Positions 6,802 through 14,349 of a stretch of 35,338 nt of DNA are shown piece by piece. The notes below the pieces were generated by a model. The model was not told the origin of the DNA, searched no databases, and worked only from the letters and a program-made list of their open reading frames with translations. The stretch's first letter is position 1, and each line of letters begins with the position of its first letter. The position numbers were made by a program, and so were the translations under genes. Location: assembly GCA_021768185.1 (NCBI GenBank), contig JAETNP010000026.1:1-35338 (forward strand), read 5' to 3'. The DNA is from Oscillospiraceae bacterium (GTDB lineage: Bacteria; Bacillota; Clostridia; Oscillospirales; Oscillospiraceae).

Positions 6802-7638
6802 CTAGGTCACCAATCCCAGCCGTTCCAGCTGCTTTGCGTGTTCCGCGCCGGAGGTCATCAGGTAAATCCGGGTGGTGTTGATGGAGGAATGGCCTAAAAC
6901 ATCCGCCAGTTTCACGATGTCCCGGCAGGCTTTATAGAAGACCGCGGCGAACAGATGGCGGAGGTTGTGAGGGAAAACTTTCGAGCTTTCGACCCCGGCT
7001 TTTTGGCACAGCGACTTCATCTCCCGCCAGATCTGACGGCGGGAAATGGGCTTGCCGTTTCTGGTGAGGAAAATCTCGCCGGAAGCGGTTTTATGTTTTT
7101 TTGCGTATTTGAGCAGCTTCCGGCAGAGCTTCGCCGGGAGCAGGATAGTGCGGATCTTGCCTTTCAGGCTGATTTCCGCCCGGCCCGCCCGCGCGGCTTC
7201 CACGGTGATATACTGCACTTCCGAGACGCGAATGCCGGTGGAGCAGATGGTTTCCATGAGGAGGCCGAGGCGCTCCTGACCTTCCGCCGCCGCAGTATCA
7301 AGGAGGCGTTGATATTCGTTCCGGGTCAGCTCCCGGCTCTGGTCCCGGAAGGTCTTGCGCTGAATCCGGAGGAATTTGATCTTGCAGTCCTCCCGACCTA
7401 AAAATTTCAGCAGGCGGTTGACGGCGGAGAGCATGGAATTGATAGTGGCTGGGGCGTAGTTCTCTTTAACCAGGTGATCCCGCCACGCGGCGGCAGTTTC
7501 TTTGTTCAGCCTTCGGTCTCCCATCCAGGCGGCGAATTCCGAGCCGTCATGGAGGTATTTGTCAATGGTGCCGGAGCTGTGGCCCTCCTGCTGTAGGCAG
7601 GAGGCAAATGCTTTCAGTTCTCCTCTATGAATGGACAT
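6802..7638 (-). CDS. Tyrosine recombinase/integrase
   Basis: 278 residues from ATG 7638, chosen because AAAGGAGGG lies six bases upstream. The longer frame would start at GTG 7674 inside a hairpin. A SAM-like core-binding domain (residues 1-90) is followed by a catalytic domain with GIRVSE (first Arg), HNLRHLFA (His-x-x-Arg), LGHSSINTTRIY (His and the Tyr nucleophile). All catalytic residues appear present. The size is that of XerC/D-like or element integrases. It breaks and rejoins DNA at short sites through a 3' phosphotyrosine. The nearby 21-base inverted repeats (6546-6792) and the flanking hairpin arms are candidate substrates. Confidence 0.9.
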   Translation of the reverse strand: MSIHRGELKAFASCLQQEGHSSGTIDKYLHDGSEFAAWMGDRRLNKETAAAWRDHLVKENYAPATINSMLSAVNRLLKFLGREDCKIKFLRIQRKTFRDQSRELTRNEYQRLLDTAAAEGQERLGLLMETICSTGIRVSEVQYITVEAARAGRAEISLKGKIRTILLPAKLCRKLLKYAKKHKTASGEIFLTRNGKPISRRQIWREMKSLCQKAGVESSKVFPHNLRHLFAAVFYKACRDIVKLADVLGHSSINTTRIYLMTSGAEHAKQLERLGLVT

Positions 7639-7644
7639 AAAAAA

Positions 7645-7685
7645 CCCTCCTTTGTGTGATGTACATATTTTCACACAAAGGAGGG
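7645..7685 (-). promoter_or_regulatory. Leader hairpin sequestering the recombinase ribosome-binding site
   Basis: A perfect 15-bp inverted repeat (7645-7659 and 7671-7685, 11-base loop). In the minus-strand message the 3' arm ends AAAGGAGGG, the ribosome-binding site of the recombinase, and is directly followed by TTTTTT and the ATG. The structure can therefore act as a terminator, an occluder of translation, or both. I expect very low basal recombinase expression, or shielding from read-through transcripts. Confidence 0.7.
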
Positions 7686-7753
7686 CAAAGTTGCATAAAA
7701 GAGAGAAACTTTCAGGGAAATTTGCAGTATAATAGAAGCTAATATGTAAGTCC

Positions 7754-7997
7754 GCACCCCGGGGAGTTTGCTAAGTCGAGACGGTAGGGGTTATCGACAA
7801 CCACGCTTAAATAGACGCAGAAGGGAAACGAAGCGGATGGCAGTAAGTTTAGGCAAAACTGACTGTGCCACGGGCGCAAAACTAAATTCCCCCGTAATTC
7901 AGGGATTCTTAAACCGCCAGGTTTAAGCGCGCTTTTGGTTACTTTTCGCGCGGGCGAAAAGTAACCCCGGGGTCTGGGGCTGGGAAAGCCCCGGGCC
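7754..7997. repeat. Repeat arm R3 (type-2)
   Basis: Mirror order of the arm: type-2 core (7754-7889), box D (7890-7907), hairpin C (7908-7915/7920-7927), B (GGTTACTTTTCGC and complement, 7937-7966) and A (GGGGCT/AGCCCC around 7975-7991). The core matches the type-2 cores at 281-415 and 26383-26518. It sits between the recombinase leader and the promoter of the XpaC gene; no gene is visible here. Confidence 0.8.
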
Positions 7998-8056
7998 ATC
8001 GTAAAGAACAGGCTCTCCCCCGCCGAAAATTGATTTCCGTTTTTTCTCCCCTTCCC

Positions 8057-8085
8057 TTGACCTGAGGCCCGTTTCGCAGTATACT
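8057..8085 (+). promoter_or_regulatory. Promoter of the XpaC-TelA genes
   Basis: TTGACC (8057-8062), a 17-base spacer and TATACT (8080-8085), 34 bases before ATG 8119. Confidence 0.7.
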
Positions 8086-8118
8086 TTGAAAATATATAGC
8101 ATGGATAGGAGGCCCTCT

Positions 8119-8826
8119 ATGGCAACCGTGAAAAAAGTGCGCAAATCCACCGTCCCCTACTACGGCGCGGCAGCCGTCTGGATCGCCTGGGCGGCGCTGC
8201 GGGACCTGTACCGGCCCAGCCATTTCGTATTTGTGGCGGTGCTCTCCCTGGGCGTGTTCCTGCTGCTGCGGGCGGCGTGTAAGGATGAGGTGACGGAGAC
8301 CGTCGTTCCCGACCCGCCCAAGGAGGAGGAGAAGCCCACCGGCAACGCCGAACTGGACAAGATGATCGACGACGGGAAAAAGGCCATCGCCGAGATGAAG
8401 CGCCTGGACGACGCCATCGAGGACGAGAAGATATCCCAGGACATCCGCCGCCTGGAGGCGGTGAGTCAGAAGATCTTCGATCAGGTCAAGGCGGACCCCA
8501 CCAAGCTGCCTCAGATCCGCCGTTTCATGGACTACTACCTGCCCACCACCCTGAAGCTCCTCAACGCCTACGACCGAATGGACGGCGCGGGGATCTCCGG
8601 CGAGAACGTCACCGGCACCAAGGAGAAGGTGGAGAACATCATGGGCACCATCGTCACTGCTTTCGAGAAGCAGCTGGACAGCCTTTTCGGCGCGGACGCC
8701 ATGGATATCTCCACGGACATCTCCGTCCTGGAGACCATGCTGGCCCGGGAGGGCCTGGCGGGGGAGAGGATGGAGGCTCAGACCACCAAGAACGCCGACG
8801 GTACCGATATCAAATTGGAAATGTAG
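8119..8826 (+). CDS. XpaC-like (5-bromo-4-chloroindolyl phosphate hydrolysis) membrane protein
   Basis: 235 residues from ATG 8119, with ATAGGAGG six bases upstream. Two hydrophobic segments near the N-terminus (about residues 11-23 and 32-48) anchor it. The rest is charged and helical, with coiled-coil character (residues 70-190), ending in an acidic tail. Domain order and the TelA partner immediately downstream match the XpaC family of Firmicutes, whose biochemical function is not established; the name comes from a hydrolysis phenotype in Bacillus. It probably works with TelA in envelope stress or resistance to toxic compounds. Confidence 0.8.
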   Translation: MATVKKVRKSTVPYYGAAAVWIAWAALRDLYRPSHFVFVAVLSLGVFLLLRAACKDEVTETVVPDPPKEEEKPTGNAELDKMIDDGKKAIAEMKRLDDAIEDEKISQDIRRLEAVSQKIFDQVKADPTKLPQIRRFMDYYLPTTLKLLNAYDRMDGAGISGENVTGTKEKVENIMGTIVTAFEKQLDSLFGADAMDISTDISVLETMLAREGLAGERMEAQTTKNADGTDIKLEM

Positions 8827-8881
8827 GCCGGCGGGACCGACATAGACGACAACGACAGTAATCATAATGGAGGACAACAAA

Positions 8882-10057
8882 ATGAGCGACATGGAAGGCA
8901 TGATGCCCGAGCTGACCCTGAACCCCGAGGAGATGAAGACCGTCGAGGCCCCCACCCTGACCCTGGGCGCGGAGCCGGAGGCCCCCGCCGCCGCACCGGA
9001 GAAGCCCAAGGCGGAGCCGGTGGTGATCGACGACAGTATGCTGACCGAGGCGGAAAAGAAGATGGTGAACGAGTTCGCCAAGAAGATCGACATCTCCGAC
9101 TCCCAGCTGGTGCTCCAGTACGGCGCGGCGGCCCAGAAGAGCGTGGCCTCCTTCTCCGAGAGCGCCCTGAACAACGTGCGCAACAAGGATCTGGGGGAGA
9201 TCGGCGACACCCTCACCAGCCTGACGGTGGAGCTGAAAAGCCTGGGCCGGGAGGAAGAGGAGAAGGGCCTGTTCGGCTTCTTCAAGAAGGCGGGCAACCG
9301 GATGGAGACCATGAAGGTCCAGTATGGCAAGGCCGAGGCCAACGTGGATAAGATCGCCCGGGAGCTGGAGCAGCACCAGCGGGTCCTGATGAAGGACATC
9401 GCCATGTTTGACCAGATGTACGATCTGAACCTGAAATACTACAAGGAGCTGACCATGTACATCATCGCCGGGAAGAAGCGCCTGGCGGAGATCCAGAGCG
9501 GCCAGCTGGAGGAGCTGCGCAAGAAGGCGGAGGCCTCCGGCGCTCAGGAGGACGCCCAGGCCTATAACGATCTGGCCCAGATGTGCAACCGCTTTGACAA
9601 GAAGCTCCACGACCTGGAGCTGACCCGGATGGTGTCCATCCAGATGGGTCCCCAGACCCGGATGCTCCAGAACAACGACACCCTCATGGTGGAGAAGATC
9701 CAGTCCTCACTGGTGAACACCATCCCCCTGTGGAAGAGCCAGATGGTCCTGGCCCTGGGCCTGGAGAACAGCCGGAAGGCCACCGCCGCCCAGACCGCCG
9801 TCACCAACGCCACCAACGAGCTTCTCAAGAAGAACGCCGAGATGCTGAAGATGGGCACCGTCGCCACCGCCAAGGAGGCGGAGCGGAGCATCATCGACAT
9901 TGAGACCCTCCAGCACACCAACCAGCAGCTGATCTCCACCCTGGACGAGGTGATCCAGATCCAGAAGGAGGGCGCTCAGAAGCGCAAGGAAGCGGAGGTC
10001 GAGCTGGGCCGCATCGAGGGCGAGCTGCGCCAGAAGCTGATGGAGCTGCGGGGCTAG
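8882..10057 (+). CDS. TelA-like toxic anion resistance protein
   Basis: 391 residues from ATG 8882, with GGAGG at 8869-8873. An acidic/Pro-Ala-rich N-terminus (1-50) is followed by the TelA helical domain: LTEAEKKMVNEFAKKIDISD, LGFFKKAGNRMET-like KGLFGFFKKAG, YYKELTMYIIAGKKRLAE, and VEKIQSSLVNTIPLWKSQM, which are typical family blocks. It is soluble and largely alpha-helical. The family (TelA/KlaA/YceH) is linked to tellurite and cell-wall-antibiotic tolerance, but the mechanism is unknown. The gene follows XpaC by 55 bases and should share its promoter. Confidence 0.88.
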   Translation: MSDMEGMMPELTLNPEEMKTVEAPTLTLGAEPEAPAAAPEKPKAEPVVIDDSMLTEAEKKMVNEFAKKIDISDSQLVLQYGAAAQKSVASFSESALNNVRNKDLGEIGDTLTSLTVELKSLGREEEEKGLFGFFKKAGNRMETMKVQYGKAEANVDKIARELEQHQRVLMKDIAMFDQMYDLNLKYYKELTMYIIAGKKRLAEIQSGQLEELRKKAEASGAQEDAQAYNDLAQMCNRFDKKLHDLELTRMVSIQMGPQTRMLQNNDTLMVEKIQSSLVNTIPLWKSQMVLALGLENSRKATAAQTAVTNATNELLKKNAEMLKMGTVATAKEAERSIIDIETLQHTNQQLISTLDEVIQIQKEGAQKRKEAEVELGRIEGELRQKLMELRG

Positions 10058-10128
10058 GCCCTCGACCGAGGGCCTAGCCCCGGGGACAGTCGTTTAGACG
10101 CCAGAGGCGGCTAAATGACGTCCCTGGG
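10050..10128. terminator. Two stem-loops after TelA
   Basis: A perfect 14-bp stem (10050-10063/10068-10081) overlaps the TelA stop codon. An imperfect second hairpin spans 10082-10128. Neither has a clear U tract, so termination may be partial, with read-through into the TPM gene. Confidence 0.45.
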
Positions 10129-10170
10129 GCAGTATAGTTGAGTACCATCCCACATGGAAAGAAGCATGAT

Positions 10171-11241
10171 ATGAAATTGTTGAAAAACCGGGCCTTCGCG
10201 GCCTTTGTCCTCATCGCGGCCATCGTCCTCAGTTCTCTCTACGGATTGTCCCAGAAGCCCCTTGTAGAAGTCCCGGAGGGGGGCGCGCCGCTGAACGAGG
10301 ACCTGTCCACCGCTGGATTCGAGTGGCTGATCGTGGACGAGGCCGACGTGCTCTCCGGCAGGACCGAGAAAAACCTGAGCCTCTACAACGCCAACTGGGA
10401 TAAAGCTGCGGGGAGCGTTATGGCTGTGGTCACTGTCCGCGACGCTGAGCCCTACGGCACCGACACAGAGGACGCCGCCTGGAACTGGGCGGGGGAACTG
10501 GAGCTGGGGGAGAACGACGCCATTCTCCTCATTGACACTGGGCGGATTGATGCCTATCTCATCTCCAGCGGACGCTTTGCGGACCGGTTCAACGGCGCAG
10601 AGGGGCAGTATGTCCGGAGCTGTCTCTCCGGGCCCGCCGCGTCCGGGAAATGGGACGAGGGCGTGCTGGCCCTTTTTGCGGAGACCCACCTGCTCTTTGA
10701 CACACGCAGCCAGTCGGGGGGCGGTTCTCTGCTGGTTTCCCTGCTTCCCGCGATTATTCTGCTCATTGTGCTGCTGGTCGTATTCAGCTGGAGCGACAGC
10801 CTTCGCTACAGCAGCTGGTATGGCCGCTACGGTACCATGTCCGTACCCCCGGTGGTCTACCGGCCCATCTTCTGGTGGCACCGTCCCGGCAGCCGGTGGT
10901 ACCGGCGGCGGCAGATGCCGCCCCCGCCCCCTCCTCCGAGAGGACCGCGGGGCCCGGGCCCACGCCCGCCTATGGGGGGAGGACCCCGTCCTCCTATGGG
11001 GGGCGGCCCCAGACCGCCGGTGAGCGGCGGACCCCGTCCGTCCAGGCCCACGCCGCCCCGCACCGGCGGGGGCGGCTTTAACCGGGGAGGCGGCTTTGGC
11101 GGAGGTTCCACCGGAGGCGGCGGTTTCAGCCGGGGAGGCGGGTTCGGAGGAGGCCGCAGCGGCGGCTCCTTCGGCGGCAGCCGAGGAGGCGGCTTTGGGG
11201 GCGGTTCCCGAGGCGGCGGCTTCGGCGGAGGCCGGCGGTAA
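10171..11241 (+). CDS. TPM-domain membrane protein with Gly-rich tail
   Basis: 356 residues from ATG 10171; an in-frame TTG at 10138 lacks a better ribosome-binding site. A signal anchor (about residues 8-26) leads to a TPM domain (roughly 50-180: WLIVDEADVLSG, VMAVVTVRDAEPYG, NDAILLIDTGRIDAYLISSG), the fold shared by TPM phosphatases and YgcG-type proteins. A transmembrane helix (about 193-214) is followed by a Trp/Arg/Pro-rich stretch with tandem PRPPMGGG units and a Gly-Phe-Arg tail. A TPM protein next to XpaC and TelA is a recurring clostridial arrangement. Its role is probably in the envelope. Confidence 0.82.
   Translation: MKLLKNRAFAAFVLIAAIVLSSLYGLSQKPLVEVPEGGAPLNEDLSTAGFEWLIVDEADVLSGRTEKNLSLYNANWDKAAGSVMAVVTVRDAEPYGTDTEDAAWNWAGELELGENDAILLIDTGRIDAYLISSGRFADRFNGAEGQYVRSCLSGPAASGKWDEGVLALFAETHLLFDTRSQSGGGSLLVSLLPAIILLIVLLVVFSWSDSLRYSSWYGRYGTMSVPPVVYRPIFWWHRPGSRWYRRRQMPPPPPPPRGPRGPGPRPPMGGGPRPPMGGGPRPPVSGGPRPSRPTPPRTGGGGFNRGGGFGGGSTGGGGFSRGGGFGGGRSGGSFGGSRGGGFGGGSRGGGFGGGRR
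10920..11238 (+). repeat. Low-complexity coding repeats in the TPM gene
   Basis: Consecutive PRPPMGGG-like octads are followed by near-identical GGGF(G/N/S)RGG units, encoded by CGG/GGC-rich repeats. Such tracts are prone to length change. Confidence 0.75.
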
Positions 11242-11253
11242 CAAAAAACAGAA

Positions 11254-11287
11254 CGTCCCGGCGGGCCGTACCTGTCGGGACGCTCTT
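11254..11287 (+). terminator. Terminator of the TPM gene
   Basis: A stem CGTCCCG (11254-11260) / CGGGACG (11276-11282) is followed by CTCTTT. Confidence 0.5.
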
Positions 11288-11330
11288 TATCCATGCCTTT
11301 CGGGCATTATAAACGATAACGGAAAAGCAT

Positions 11331-11359
11331 TTGCAATTTCCGGAAATGTCTGATAATAT
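11331..11359 (+). promoter_or_regulatory. Promoter of the aldo/keto reductase
   Basis: TTGCAA (11331-11336), a 17-base spacer and TAATAT (11354-11359). Confidence 0.6.
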
Positions 11360-11403
11360 GAAAAGTAATACATTGGCCGATGCGCCGTCAGGAGGAAAGC
11401 AAT

Positions 11404-12546
11404 ATGATCTATAAGCAGTTTCAGGATATCCGGCTGTCCGCTCTGGGCTTGGGAACCATGCGCCTGCCGGTGCTCGACGGGAAGGACGCCCAGATCAACG
11501 AGGCCGCCGCCCAGGAGATGGTGGACTACGCCATGGAGCACGGTGTCAATTACTACGACACCGCCTGGGGCTATCACAGCGGCAATTCCGAGCTGGTCAT
11601 CGGCAAAGCTCTGGCCCGGTATCCCCGGGAGAGCTTCTATCTGGCTACGAAGTTTCCGGGCTACGACCTGAACAACATGGGCAAGGTGGAGGAGATCTTC
11701 GAGGAGCAGCTGAAAAAGTGCCAGGTGGATTACTTTGACTTCTACCTCTTCCACAATGTCTGCGAGATGAACATTGAACAGTACTTAGACCCCCAGTACG
11801 GCACCGACGCCTACCTCACCAAACAGAAGGCCAACGGCCGCATCAAACACCTGGGCTTCTCCGCCCATGGCAGCGTGCCGGTGATGCGCCGTTTCCTGGA
11901 GGCCTACGGTGACCATATGGAGTTCTGCCAGCTCCAGATCAACTATCTGGACTGGACCTTCCAGGACGCCAAGGCCAAGGTGGAGCTGCTGAAGGAGTAC
12001 AACATCCCCATCTGGGTCATGGAGCCCCTCCGGGGCGGCCGTCTGGCCAAGCTGGGGGAGAGCCACACCGCACGCCTTACCGCCCTGCGTCCCGATGAGA
12101 AGATTCCCGCCTGGGCCTTCCGGTTCCTCCAGAGCATCCCCGAGGTGACCATGATCCTCTCCGGCATGTCCAACATGGACCAGCTCCGGGAGAATATCCG
12201 CACCTTCGAGGCGGATAAGCCCCTGGCGGAGAAGGAGATGTCGGAGCTCATGGAGATCGCCGACGAGATCCTGGGCAAGAAGGCCCTGCCCTGCACGGCC
12301 TGCCATTACTGCACCAGCCACTGCCCCCAGGGCCTGGATATTCCGGAACTCATCAAGCTCTACAACGAGCACAATTTCACCGAGGGCGGCTTCATTGCCC
12401 CCATGGCGCTGTCGGCGGTGCCGGAGGAGAAACAGCCCTCCGCCTGCGTGGGCTGCCGCAGCTGCGAGGCGGTCTGTCCTCAGCAGATCAAGATTTCCGA
12501 GGCCATGAAGGATTTCTCGGAGAAGCTGAAAAGCGTATCCTTCTGA
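11404..12546 (+). CDS. Aldo/keto reductase with C-terminal 2x[4Fe-4S] ferredoxin domain
   Basis: 380 residues from ATG 11404, with AGGAGGAAAG four bases upstream. The AKR barrel shows LGLGTMRLP, the catalytic Tyr region NYYDTAWGYHSGNSE, and ATKFPG (Lys). Residues 290-370 hold two cysteine clusters, CTACHYCTSHCPQG and CVGCRSCEAVCPQ, which would bind two [4Fe-4S] clusters. This AKR-ferredoxin fusion is common in anaerobic clostridia, where it probably couples substrate oxidoreduction to ferredoxin-like electron transfer. The substrate is unknown. It appears monocistronic. Confidence 0.9.
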   Translation: MIYKQFQDIRLSALGLGTMRLPVLDGKDAQINEAAAQEMVDYAMEHGVNYYDTAWGYHSGNSELVIGKALARYPRESFYLATKFPGYDLNNMGKVEEIFEEQLKKCQVDYFDFYLFHNVCEMNIEQYLDPQYGTDAYLTKQKANGRIKHLGFSAHGSVPVMRRFLEAYGDHMEFCQLQINYLDWTFQDAKAKVELLKEYNIPIWVMEPLRGGRLAKLGESHTARLTALRPDEKIPAWAFRFLQSIPEVTMILSGMSNMDQLRENIRTFEADKPLAEKEMSELMEIADEILGKKALPCTACHYCTSHCPQGLDIPELIKLYNEHNFTEGGFIAPMALSAVPEEKQPSACVGCRSCEAVCPQQIKISEAMKDFSEKLKSVSF

Positions 12547-12672
12547 CCGGCGGCGCGTTTTTCACCAGGGAACCGTACAAAATATATTTACAAAAAAGAC
12601 ACAAAAAAGATGCTTGCGGGAGGCTCGGCGCGGGTAGGATAGCGTTATCTCACAAAGGAGATTCTGCCGCAT

Positions 12673-13641
12673 ATGAAACGCTATGACCGCCGCAGGCGCG
12701 GCGTATTTATTCCGCCCCTTCTTCTGTTCCTGCTGGTCCTCACCGCCGCTGCGGCTGCAGGAGGCTTCCTGCTCCGGGACGGCGCAGCGGGAAAGTCCGA
12801 TATGCTCTCCGCCATCCCCGCCCCGGGCGGGGACCGTCCGGGACAGCAGGCCGTCACCGCCTCCGGCATCCCCTGTACGCTGACCCGGCTGGGGGAGGAG
12901 GCGGTCTATACCGGGGACCTGCTCCTGGTCAACAATCAGATCCTTTACCACTTCCCCGAGGAACAGGAGCTGGTCTCCATCTATGACGGAAAGACCGGCA
13001 GCTATTACGTCCGGGATACGGAGGTCTATCTCGCCCCCGCGGCCCTGGAGGCCCTGAATCAGATGCTGGACGATTTCCGGGCCCAGGGGGGCAGCAAGAC
13101 CGTCAACGTGGTGGCGGGCTACCGCACGGAGGCCTTTCAGCAGCACCTCTTCGACCAGAGCGTGGAGCGCAACGGGCAGGCCCATGCGGAGGAATTCGTG
13201 GCCCGGCCCGGAGGCAGCGAGCACCATACGGGACTGGTGGTGGACTTCTCCATCTTCTACGAGGACGGCACCAGCGCCGAGTACCAGGGCATGGGGGAGT
13301 ACGCCTGGATCAACACCCATTGCCAGGATTACGGCTGGGTGGTTCGCTACGAGAAGGACAAGCAGTCCCTCACCGGCATCGGGGACGAGCCCTGGCATTT
13401 CCGCTATGTGGGCATCCCCCACGCCGCCGTCATGGCGGAGAAGGGGCTGTGCCTGGAGGAGTACACGGACTACCTCAAGGAGTTCCCCTTTGACGGGCAG
13501 CATCTGGCGGTGGACTGCGGCGGGGAACAGTACGAGATCTGGTACTGCGCCGGAACAGCCGCCTATTTGCCGGACAGCGGGGAATACACCGTCTCCGGGA
13601 ACAACGTGGACGGGATCGTAGTGACCTGCAAAGTTGGATAG
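12673..13641 (+). CDS. VanY-like D-alanyl-D-alanine carboxypeptidase (peptidase M15B)
   Basis: 322 residues. A basic N-terminus and one membrane helix (about residues 11-30) place the catalytic domain outside the cell. Zinc-site motifs are intact: SEHHTGLVVD (residues 182-191, SxHxxGxxxD) and EPWHFRYVG (Glu 239, His 242), with VVAGYRT upstream. The family removes the terminal D-Ala from peptidoglycan stem peptides, trimming cross-linking potential and in van clusters lowering glycopeptide binding. No VanR/S or ligase genes adjoin, so a housekeeping wall-remodelling role is more likely. ATG 12673 follows AAAGGAG. Confidence 0.9.
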   Translation: MKRYDRRRRGVFIPPLLLFLLVLTAAAAAGGFLLRDGAAGKSDMLSAIPAPGGDRPGQQAVTASGIPCTLTRLGEEAVYTGDLLLVNNQILYHFPEEQELVSIYDGKTGSYYVRDTEVYLAPAALEALNQMLDDFRAQGGSKTVNVVAGYRTEAFQQHLFDQSVERNGQAHAEEFVARPGGSEHHTGLVVDFSIFYEDGTSAEYQGMGEYAWINTHCQDYGWVVRYEKDKQSLTGIGDEPWHFRYVGIPHAAVMAEKGLCLEEYTDYLKEFPFDGQHLAVDCGGEQYEIWYCAGTAAYLPDSGEYTVSGNNVDGIVVTCKVG

Positions 13642-13646
13642 AAAAG

Positions 13647-13692
13647 CCGCAGCGGCCGGACGGACTGATTCTAGTCCGTCCGGCCGCTGCGG
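13647..13692. terminator. Convergent-gene terminator hairpin
   Basis: A perfect 20-bp stem (13647-13666/13673-13692, 6-base loop) lies between the convergent VanY and RHH genes. In minus sense it is followed by CTTTTC. The TAG stop of the RHH gene falls in the loop and arm. Confidence 0.75.
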
Positions 13693-13862
13693 TCTGTAAC
13701 ATAGATGGGCAGGTTCAGCCGTTGGAATTCCTGAATAATCAGATACCGCACATATCCGGGAATGGTTCGGCCCGTCTGAAGCGCCAGCTTTTGGAGCTGC
13801 TGGTAGGCAGGCTTCGGAATGGAGATATGTATGACTTTGGATTCAATATAATGACCTTGCAA
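13671..13862 (-). CDS. Small ribbon-helix-helix-like protein
   Basis: About 63 residues. The start is uncertain: TTG 13862 has GGTGAGG eight bases upstream, while GTG 13871 has no well-spaced site. The sequence ESKVIHISIPKPAYQQLQKLALQTGRTIPGYVRYLIIQEF has a beta strand then two helices, typical of CopG-type RHH DNA-binding proteins, with a C-terminal extension NLPIYVTDRSG. It is divergent from an XRE gene at 13975 across a repeat-rich interval, so it is probably a regulator acting on that interval. It could be the antitoxin-like half of a module, but no toxin is recognisable. Confidence 0.65.
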   Translation of the reverse strand: MQGHYIESKVIHISIPKPAYQQLQKLALQTGRTIPGYVRYLIIQEFQRLNLPIYVTDRSGRTD

Positions 13863-13882
13863 TTTATACACCTCACCCGCAT

Positions 13883-13937
13883 AATAGTCTGAATCAGATT
13901 AACTATAATCCAAATCAGATTGATTGTAAATAGTCTG
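13883..13937. promoter_or_regulatory. Shared operator region with minus-strand promoter
   Basis: Minus-strand promoter: TTTACA (13925-13930), 17-base spacer, TATAGT (13902-13907). AATCAGATT occurs at 13892-13900 and 13913-13921, spaced 21 bases (two helical turns). AATAGTCTG occurs at 13883-13891 and 13929-13937, enclosing the first pair. TCTGAATCAGA (13887-13897) is a near-palindrome. One or both divergent regulators likely bind here. Confidence 0.65.
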
Positions 13938-13974
13938 TTTCAGAATATTTATGATGGTCTATGAGGTGATTTTT

Positions 13975-14196
13975 GTGGACTATGTTGACCGTCTGACCGC
14001 ACTTCGACAGGACCGCGATTTGGTACAAGAAGATATTGCGGCTGTTATAGGTTGCAAGCAGGCTGCTGTATCGAAATATGAGCTGCGACAAACAAGGTAC
14101 GGTATTGATGATTTAATTAAGCTCTGCAAATTTTACAATGTTTCTGCCGACTACATTCTTGGCCTGCCGAAAGGCATGGAATATCCGGACAGATAA
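13975..14196 (+). CDS. Small XRE-family helix-turn-helix regulator
   Basis: 73 residues from GTG 13975, with GAGGTGA at 13963-13969; the tandem ATG at 13951 lacks a ribosome-binding site. The HTH spans about residues 6-60: LTALRQDRDLVQEDIAAVIGCKQAAVSKYELRQTRYGIDDLIKLCKFYNVSADYILGL, typical of SinR/Cro-type repressors. It shares a regulatory interval with the divergent RHH gene. Low GC compared with the neighbours suggests recent acquisition. Confidence 0.82.
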   Translation: MDYVDRLTALRQDRDLVQEDIAAVIGCKQAAVSKYELRQTRYGIDDLIKLCKFYNVSADYILGLPKGMEYPDR

Positions 14197-14200
14197 AAAG

Positions 14201-14254
14201 TCCTCCATAGAAGTTCGCTGCCGCAGCGGTGAACTCCCATGGAGGGCTTTTTTT
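14201..14254 (+). terminator. Intrinsic terminator after the XRE gene
   Basis: A stem CCTCCAT (14202-14208) / ATGGAGG (14239-14245), with an inner AGTTC/GAACT stem, is followed by a seven-T run. Confidence 0.85.
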
Positions 14255-14349
14255 ATTCGCAGGCATCCAAGACTTCTTTCGGAATCTCTAAAGCATGGAC
14301 GCAGTCCGCCGGTAAAGATGAACAGTATGTAAAAATGCGGCAGGGGCCC

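Larger units (their letters stand above)
5521..7997. mobile_element. Candidate recombinase-bearing element bounded by inverted hairpin arms
   Basis: The left arm (5521-5626) and the right arm (reverse complement of about 7890-7997) agree at roughly 95 of 106 positions by eye, in opposite orientation with hairpin A outermost. Between them are an AP2-domain gene, a nested inverted-repeat locus and a tyrosine recombinase, all on the minus strand. The architecture is the same as in composite repeats R1 and R4 except that genes replace the 32-33 base linker. I see no convincing target duplication: only CGTA is shared at 5515-5518 and 8000-8003. That this is a mobile unit is inferred. Confidence 0.5.

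Noticed and set aside
5515..8003. CGTA at both outer edges of the recombinase-bearing element as a target-site duplication
   Set aside because: Four bases are expected by chance, and ATCG/CGTA-like bases recur at other arm ends, so they may belong to the repeat.
8867..8882. Earlier ATG for TelA at 8867
   Set aside because: The ribosome-binding site GGAGG lies between the two ATGs, so 8882 is the functional start.
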